Assembly: GCA_018700655.1 (NCBI GenBank)
Contig: JABIUG010000475.1
Location: 1-9,694 of the forward strand
Direction: 5' to 3'
DNA length: 9,694 nt
Origin: Rhodospirillaceae bacterium
GTDB taxonomy: Bacteria > Pseudomonadota > Alphaproteobacteria > SP197
The notes under the pieces were generated by a model. That model saw nothing but the letters and a program-made list of their open reading frames with translations. It had not been told where the DNA came from and made no database searches. This document shows, in pieces, positions 6,307 to 9,694 of the stretch (within the stretch, counting starts at the first letter, position 1; each line of letters begins with the position of its first letter). Made by a program: the position numbers and the translations under genes.

Positions 6307-6512
6307 CCCCCAGGTTTCAGCGCCTTGCCATGCATCTGCATTCGCTTGGCCCTCGCGCCTTGGCAGAATTTATCCACGAGGCCTCCAACCGAAACGGTAT
6401 CGAAGATCAGGTGCTCGAACGGCTTGAGGTTTACTACCGCCTCAATTCTGACGCCCTTGAAGCCTTGGGCGGCGACCGCTTCCCCATCCTGCCTTTGAGG
6501 AGGGTGCCTTGA
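6303..6512 (+). CDS. Small conserved-looking hypothetical protein of the replication operon
   Basis: A 69-residue, mostly helical soluble protein (LAMHLHSLGPRALAEFIHEA, then a helix with VLERLEVYYRLN, ending LEALGGDRFPILPLRRVP). It resembles small proteins I associate with alphaproteobacterial prophages just before the replication initiator, but I know no function. The start ATG overlaps the previous stop (ATGA), and its own stop TGA overlaps the next start (TTGA). An AGGAGG site lies inside its 3' end and serves the next gene. There is no membrane segment and no Cys motif. Confidence 0.75.
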   Translation: MTPRFQRLAMHLHSLGPRALAEFIHEASNRNGIEDQVLERLEVYYRLNSDALEALGGDRFPILPLRRVP

Positions 6513-7261
6513 CGAGGGGGTACTATCGAATGCACCGGGGCTGGCAAGACAACCCTGTCTTCAAACCCGAGCCCTACAGTGAACGAGAGGCTTGGGAATG
6601 GATCATTGCTCACGCCGCCTGGGAGGCAAAAGAGGCGCGCATTAGCGGTGAGGTGGTCTCCCTGGAGAGGGGGGAGATTGCCTGTTCGCTCCGCTATCTT
6701 GCAGAGGCCTGGAGGTGGTCGAAGAGCCACGTTCAAAGGTTCCTCAAGCGCATCGCAACGGCCGAAATGGTGCGGGACAGCAGCGGGACAGCAAGCGGGA
6801 CAGTGATAGGGCAGAAAGTGACCCACCTAACCGTATGTAATTACAGCAGATATCAGGACTCGTGGGACAGCGCTTGGGAAAAAGTGGGACACCCCCGTGA
6901 CGAAAAGCGGGACAAAAGAGAAAGAACTAAACAAAAGAAAGATTCTCCCCCCTCTTCGAAACGGCCCTATTCCGCCGAGTTTGAGACCTTCTGGCGGACC
7001 TACCCGAGACGCCGGACGGACAGCAAGCGAAACACCTCCAAAGCCTTCGATCGTGCCCAGCTCGAAGTCCCTGCTGAAACGATCATTTCCGCGGCGGACA
7101 ACTACAGGGATGATCTCGCCCAGACCGGCAAGTTGGAGTTCGCAAAGGGCGCAGCCGCCTGGCTCAACGGCGCGACCTGGGAAAACTACATCGAGAAGGT
7201 CGTCCATCACCGCGATCCGATCGGCGGTCAACCACAGGAGTTCAGCGAATGCCCTCTCTGA
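6509..7261 (+). CDS. Replication initiator, winged-helix phage type
   Basis: A 250-residue protein beginning at TTG, supported by AGGAGG 5 nt upstream and by the family-like opening RGYYRMHRGWQDNPVF. Residues 20-88 look like a winged helix (SEREAWEWIIAHAAW, then LRYLAEAWRWSKSHVQRFLK with a likely recognition helix at 70-82). Residues 88-150 are a polar, lysine-rich linker. Residues 152-230 form a second domain with FETFWRTYPRRR and AAAWLNGATWENYI, seen at the C-terminus of phage replication proteins. The likely role is origin binding and loading of the helicase encoded next, in the manner of lambda O. The linker DNA carries six GGGACA repeats and an A/G-rich tract. It overlaps the primase-helicase start by 13 bp. 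Confidence 0.82.
   Translation: MTRGYYRMHRGWQDNPVFKPEPYSEREAWEWIIAHAAWEAKEARISGEVVSLERGEIACSLRYLAEAWRWSKSHVQRFLKRIATAEMVRDSSGTASGTVIGQKVTHLTVCNYSRYQDSWDSAWEKVGHPRDEKRDKRERTKQKKDSPPSSKRPYSAEFETFWRTYPRRRTDSKRNTSKAFDRAQLEVPAETIISAADNYRDDLAQTGKLEFAKGAAAWLNGATWENYIEKVVHHRDPIGGQPQEFSECPL
6772..6915 (+). repeat. Iteron-like G(C/T)GGGACA repeats inside the initiator gene; candidate replication origin
   Basis: GCGGGACAG starts at 6772, 6783 and 6795; GTGGGACA at 6862 and 6884; GCGGGACA at 6907. Spacings are 11, 12, 67, 22 and 23 bp, close to whole helical turns inside each group. The copies fall in all three codon phases of the surrounding gene, so selection at protein level does not explain them. 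All are in one orientation, as origin iterons usually are. The position, in the linker between the DNA-binding and C-terminal domains of the initiator, parallels lambda ori inside gene O. Confidence 0.6.
6903..6943 (+). other. A/G-rich tract next to the iterons; possible DNA-unwinding element
   Basis: From 6903 to 6943 the plus strand is almost entirely A and G with few pyrimidines, in a GC-rich neighbourhood, and it abuts the last GGGACA repeat. It encodes the Lys/Arg-rich linker (KRDKRERTKQKK). In lambda, an AT-rich asymmetric segment beside the iterons melts first. The analogy is inference. Confidence 0.45.
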
Positions 7262-8928
7262 CGCAACACGGCATTCACCTTCGCTCTCAGAGTGCCGGCA
7301 ACCACAAGACCCTGTGTCCCGAATGTTCCACCTCCAGGAAGTCTCAGAACCGGCGGGACCCCTGTCTGTCCGTCACCATCGAACCCGATGGCAATGCAGT
7401 CTGGAACTGCCACAATTGCGGTTGGTCTGGCGCCACGATCACCAGGTCCACGACCGACATCAAGATCAGGCCGAAGCTCTCAGATACTGGCCTGCCCGAA
7501 AAGGCGGTGAACTGGTTCGCATCGCGCGGCATCGGCGAAGCCACTTTGAAGCGGAACTGGATCGGCTTCTCTGGCGACGAGGTTGAGTTCCCGTATTTCC
7601 GTGACGGCCAGCTCGTCAACATCAAGTACCGCACCGAGGCCAAGCGGTTTCGCCAGACCGCAGGCGCCGACAAGGTGTTCTACGGGCTCGACGACATCGC
7701 GGGCGAAACGTGGGCCATCATCACCGAGGGTGAGATGGACAAGCTCGCGCTGGAGGAGGCGGGATACATCAATGTGCTGTCAGTCCCGGACGGCGCACCG
7801 AAGGCGGTCAAAGACGAAGCTGTCACCCCCGAGCACGACACCAAATTCAGCTACGTGTGGAACTGCAAGGCTTGGCTCGATCCCCTCACGAAGATCATTC
7901 TCGCGGTTGATGGTGATGGTCCCGGCAAGGCGCTGGAAGAAGAACTTGCACGCCGTCTAGGCCGGGATCGTTGCTGGCGCGTGACGTGGCCCAACCTGAA
8001 CGACGTTGCCAGCAAGGATGCCAATGCAACGTTGATGGATCACGGTCCGGAAGTGCTTCGCGAAGTGATCGATAATGCTCAGCCCTTCCCCATCAAGTCC
8101 CTATTCGACGCCGGCCAATTCGAGAGTGAAACCATGGCCCTCTACCGAGGCGAATGGACACGCGGTTGTTCGACCGGATGGTTCGAACTGGACGAGTTCA
8201 TGACGATCCGGCCCGGTGAGTTGTCCATTGTCACCGGCTATCCCGGCTCAGGGAAAAGCGAGTTCGTGGACGCCGTCCTCATGAACCTTGCCAGGGAACA
8301 GGAATGGCGATTTGCCGTCTGTTCATTCGAAAACCCGCCCGCCGAACATATTGCCAAACTGGCAGAAAAGTACCTTCTCGCGCCCTTCTGGGAAGGCCCA
8401 TCGGCCAGAGCTACCGAGGCAGAGGTCAGGCAAGCGATGACATGGCTCAAGGAGCGTTTCTTCTTCATCCGCGCGGACGATGAAAGCCCTACGATCGATT
8501 GGATTCTGGAAGCTGCGAAGGGCGCTGTGATGCGCCACGGCGTCAAGGGTCTCGTGATCGACCCGTACAACGAAATCGATCACAAACGCCCCGTCGGCAT
8601 GACCGAAACCGAGTACGTCTCCCAAATCCTCGCGAAGGTGAAACGCTTCGCCCAGAACTACAGCGTTCACGTCTGGTTCATCGCTCACCCCGCCAAACCC
8701 CAGAGGGGCCAGGATGGCAAGATCCCCGTCCCTTCGCTCTACGACATCTCAGGATCGGCTCACTGGGTGAACAAAGCTGACATCGGGCTCGTCGTCCACC
8801 GGCAGTACGAAAGCAACCGCGCCGAAATCCACGTCAACAAAGTGCGCCACAAGGTCGTCGGGAAGCCCGGGATGGTCAGGCTCAGCTACAACCGCGCCAT
8901 CGGGACCTACCGAAGTGATGCGGCTTGA
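7249..8928 (+). CDS. Bifunctional DNA primase-helicase, T7 gp4/Twinkle type
   Basis: A 559-residue protein, close to T7 gp4 (566). An N-terminal zinc ribbon has Cys23-x2-Cys26 and Cys54-x2-Cys57 (CPEC, CHNC). A TOPRIM domain has Glu160 (TEGEMDK, 158-165) and Asp221/Asp223 (AVDGDGPG). A RecA-like helicase domain has Walker A GYPGSGKSE (330-338), a Walker B-like strand LVIDPYNEI with Asp438, and a later VHVWFIAHPAK segment matching the sensor region of DnaB-like helicases. It should make primers and unwind the fork for the element. The start is supported by AGGAG 8 nt upstream and overlaps the initiator gene by 13 bp, so both are co-translated. All key residues are present and no frameshift is seen. 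Confidence 0.92.
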   Translation: MPSLTQHGIHLRSQSAGNHKTLCPECSTSRKSQNRRDPCLSVTIEPDGNAVWNCHNCGWSGATITRSTTDIKIRPKLSDTGLPEKAVNWFASRGIGEATLKRNWIGFSGDEVEFPYFRDGQLVNIKYRTEAKRFRQTAGADKVFYGLDDIAGETWAIITEGEMDKLALEEAGYINVLSVPDGAPKAVKDEAVTPEHDTKFSYVWNCKAWLDPLTKIILAVDGDGPGKALEEELARRLGRDRCWRVTWPNLNDVASKDANATLMDHGPEVLREVIDNAQPFPIKSLFDAGQFESETMALYRGEWTRGCSTGWFELDEFMTIRPGELSIVTGYPGSGKSEFVDAVLMNLAREQEWRFAVCSFENPPAEHIAKLAEKYLLAPFWEGPSARATEAEVRQAMTWLKERFFFIRADDESPTIDWILEAAKGAVMRHGVKGLVIDPYNEIDHKRPVGMTETEYVSQILAKVKRFAQNYSVHVWFIAHPAKPQRGQDGKIPVPSLYDISGSAHWVNKADIGLVVHRQYESNRAEIHVNKVRHKVVGKPGMVRLSYNRAIGTYRSDAA

Positions 8929-8973
8929 CACACATCAACACCACTAAAAAACCAAGAAGACTAGGACGAGAGC

Positions 8974-9255
8974 ATGAGCACTAATCGAGCATGGTACGAC
9001 AGTGACGGCAAGCGTGGGCCGCAGCGCAGCGACCGGCTCTTGGTCGCTGGCCGTATCCGTTCCGAAGCACACACACATGACGAGCCACGACCCGCAGACC
9101 TCGCGATCGCCGACGAGATCGAAAACGGCATCCGCGAGACCCTGCCCCCCGAACAGGCTCAGACCGGCGCGTACCTGTCCGACGCGGACCTGCATTACGC
9201 GATCTGGACGGACGGACGTATATGTGCCGGAGGGTCAATGGGGGCCTGCAACTAG
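8974..9255 (+). CDS. Small hypothetical protein after the primase-helicase
   Basis: A 93-residue frame starting at ATG with AGGA 7 nt upstream, 45 nt after the primase-helicase stop. It is acidic in the middle (DLAIADEIENGIRE) and ends YLSDADLHYAIWTDGRICAGG. I recognise no family, signal peptide or membrane segment. Its place suggests it belongs to the same transcript. The composition is reasonably protein-like, but without a family match the call rests on the start context and an uninterrupted frame. Confidence 0.6.
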   Translation: MSTNRAWYDSDGKRGPQRSDRLLVAGRIRSEAHTHDEPRPADLAIADEIENGIRETLPPEQAQTGAYLSDADLHYAIWTDGRICAGGSMGACN

Positions 9256-9259
9256 CGTT

Positions 9260-9307
9260 CAGGCAATACTGGGCCGCTCCGATCCCTCGGGCGTGCCCGC
9301 TTGCCTG
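9260..9307. other. Nested hairpin just after the small hypothetical gene
   Basis: Three perfect stems nest symmetrically: CAGGCAA (9260-9266) with TTGCCTG (9301-9307), GGGC (9271-9274) with GCCC (9295-9298), and CCGA (9279-9282) with TCGG (9287-9290) around a TCCC tetraloop. That gives 15 pairs with small internal loops. It starts 4 nt after the stop codon and has no T-run, so it is not a textbook terminator. It could be a 3' mRNA end, a factor-dependent stop, or the first stem of a longer structured RNA. Confidence 0.5.
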
Positions 9308-9426
9308 GAGCCTCTCATTCCGCATGGAGCAGTTTGAGGAGAGCAGATCAACCCCTGAGGCGTATGCAGGCGTCGTGCTTGTCGGCAGGGCAACAGACCA
9401 CACAAGGACCAACTGTCAGGCGTGAG

Positions 9427-9520
9427 CGAAGGAAGGCTTCGGTGCGACTCAAGGATGCACAAAGAGAGTCGCTGAGGAGCCTCTGAGGGGCTCGCTAGTA
9501 ATGCCTACCGGAGAGAGCCC
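9427..9520 (+). ncRNA. Possible structured RNA: tandem and competing stems
   Basis: CGAAG-5 nt-CTTCG (9427-9441) is followed by GCGACTC (9444-9450) with GAGTCGC (9466-9472). Next, GAGCC (9477-9481) pairs with GGCTC (9489-9493), but the same 3' strand, read as GGGCTC (9488-9493), can pair with GAGCCC (9515-9520). These mutually exclusive stems are the kind used in RNA switches and attenuators. The pairings are seen; that this is an RNA is inferred. Strand is assumed from the neighbouring genes. Confidence 0.3.
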
Positions 9521-9521
9521 A

Positions 9522-9612
9522 AGACTCACTGGCGACCCCTGAATGGAGTCTCAGGTGCCTGCGACGATGTCGCGGTTCTCACGAGCGGGTTCATTGCCCT
9601 GCGTTGTAGGGC
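9522..9612. other. Further inverted repeats
   Basis: AGACTC (9522-9527) can pair with GAGTCT (9546-9551), competing with CCTGA (9538-9542) and TCAGG (9551-9555). GCGAC-GAT-GTCGC (9561-9573) is a palindrome with a 3-nt centre. GCCCT (9596-9600) pairs with AGGGC (9608-9612) around a 7-nt loop. They continue the inverted-repeat cluster and overlap the start of the weak partial ORF at the right edge. Confidence 0.4.
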
Positions 9613-9694
9613 GTGTCCGTCGTCATATAAATTGGAACAATCTGCGGCCTGATCTAAAGGAGGATCTGGCTCATCTGGTTCAAGATATTAGGCG
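9567..9694 (+). CDS. Weak partial ORF running off the right edge
   Basis: The frame is open from ATG 9567 (or ATG 9543) to the window end, giving 42 residues whose last part reads WNNLRPDLKEDLAHLVQDIRR, a plausible amphipathic helix. No ribosome site sits well before either ATG, and hairpins overlap both. A strong AAAGGAGG at 9656-9663 has no ATG, GTG or TTG within the usual distance, so it does not settle the gene start. Nothing can be said of function. It may equally be a chance frame ahead of a gene that starts outside. Confidence 0.25.
   Translation, partial: MSRFSRAGSLPCVVGRVRRHINWNNLRPDLKEDLAHLVQDIR

Larger units (their letters stand above)
9256..9542. other. Gene-poor stretch rich in inverted repeats
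   Basis: I find no convincing gene here on either strand; the frames present are short, lack ribosome sites and show no family resemblance. The stretch instead carries many short perfect inverted repeats, listed separately. Candidate roles are a structured non-coding RNA, a phage cos/pac-type site, or a regulatory leader for the genes to the right. Confidence 0.5.

Noticed and set aside
6370..6378. TTATCCACG, an 8/9 match to the DnaA box
   Set aside because: It is a single copy, inside a coding frame (EFIHE), with no second box nearby; the GGGACA repeats are a better origin candidate.
9222..9425. 67-residue plus-strand frame overlapping the end of the 8974 gene
   Set aside because: No ribosome site, no protein-like pattern, and it runs through the nested hairpin; probably chance.
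9442..9446. GTGCG as a possible group II intron 5' end
   Set aside because: The following GCGAC pairs locally, no domain V or reverse-transcriptase frame is visible, and five bases are too few.
9680..9692. AAGATATTAGGC resembling the conserved S element of group I introns
   Set aside because: Only the first seven bases match, and no partner R/GACTA element or GTP-site helix was found upstream.
3739..9694. A second copy of the tRNA-Ser 3' segment (attR)
   Set aside because: Read by eye through the right end; no match to the T-arm-to-CCA block was found, so the right boundary is outside the window.
1..9694. CRISPR array, insertion sequence or rRNA gene
   Set aside because: No regularly spaced long repeats, no transposase frame and no rRNA-like segment were seen.

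Overview
The window looks like a GC-rich alphaproteobacterial chromosome, judged from codon use and protein resemblance only. It is cut by the left end of an integrated mobile element. Positions 1-3545 are ordinary chromosome. A three-gene operon runs on the minus strand: two short-chain dehydrogenases and a luciferase-like flavin monooxygenase that runs off the left edge. A GcvA-type LysR regulator is divergent from it. The set suits a small regulated catabolic unit (alcohol to ketone, then flavin-dependent oxygenation), but the substrate cannot be read from the sequence.

At 3651-3738 lies a complete tRNA-Ser(GGA) gene with its own promoter and an encoded CCA end. Immediately behind it are GTCCA-like repeats spaced about 10 bp apart, then an intact P4-type tyrosine integrase. 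This is the classic layout of an element inserted at the 3' end of a tRNA gene. No second copy of the tRNA 3' end occurs in the window, so the right junction lies beyond base 9694 and the element is at least about 5.9 kb.

The element carries, all on the plus strand: integrase; an unknown gene overlapping its stop codon; a 136-bp gap with palindromes; an AlpA-type regulator; two small unknown genes; a winged-helix replication initiator; a T7 gp4/Twinkle-like primase-helicase; and a small unknown gene. From alpA to the primase-helicase, genes abut or overlap (2-nt gap, ATGA, TTGA, 13-bp overlap), so this is one translationally coupled replication operon. Six copies of G(C/T)GGGACA in all three reading frames, followed by an A/G-rich tract, lie inside the initiator gene. 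The arrangement resembles the lambda origin inside gene O and is the best candidate for the element's replication origin.

The last 440 bases hold no convincing complete gene but many short perfect inverted repeats, including a nested 15-bp-pair hairpin and competing stems. This may be a structured RNA, a packaging site or a regulatory leader. A weak partial ORF runs off the right edge. No capsid, terminase, portal or CI-like repressor gene is visible, so prophage, phage satellite and other integrative element cannot be separated from this window alone.
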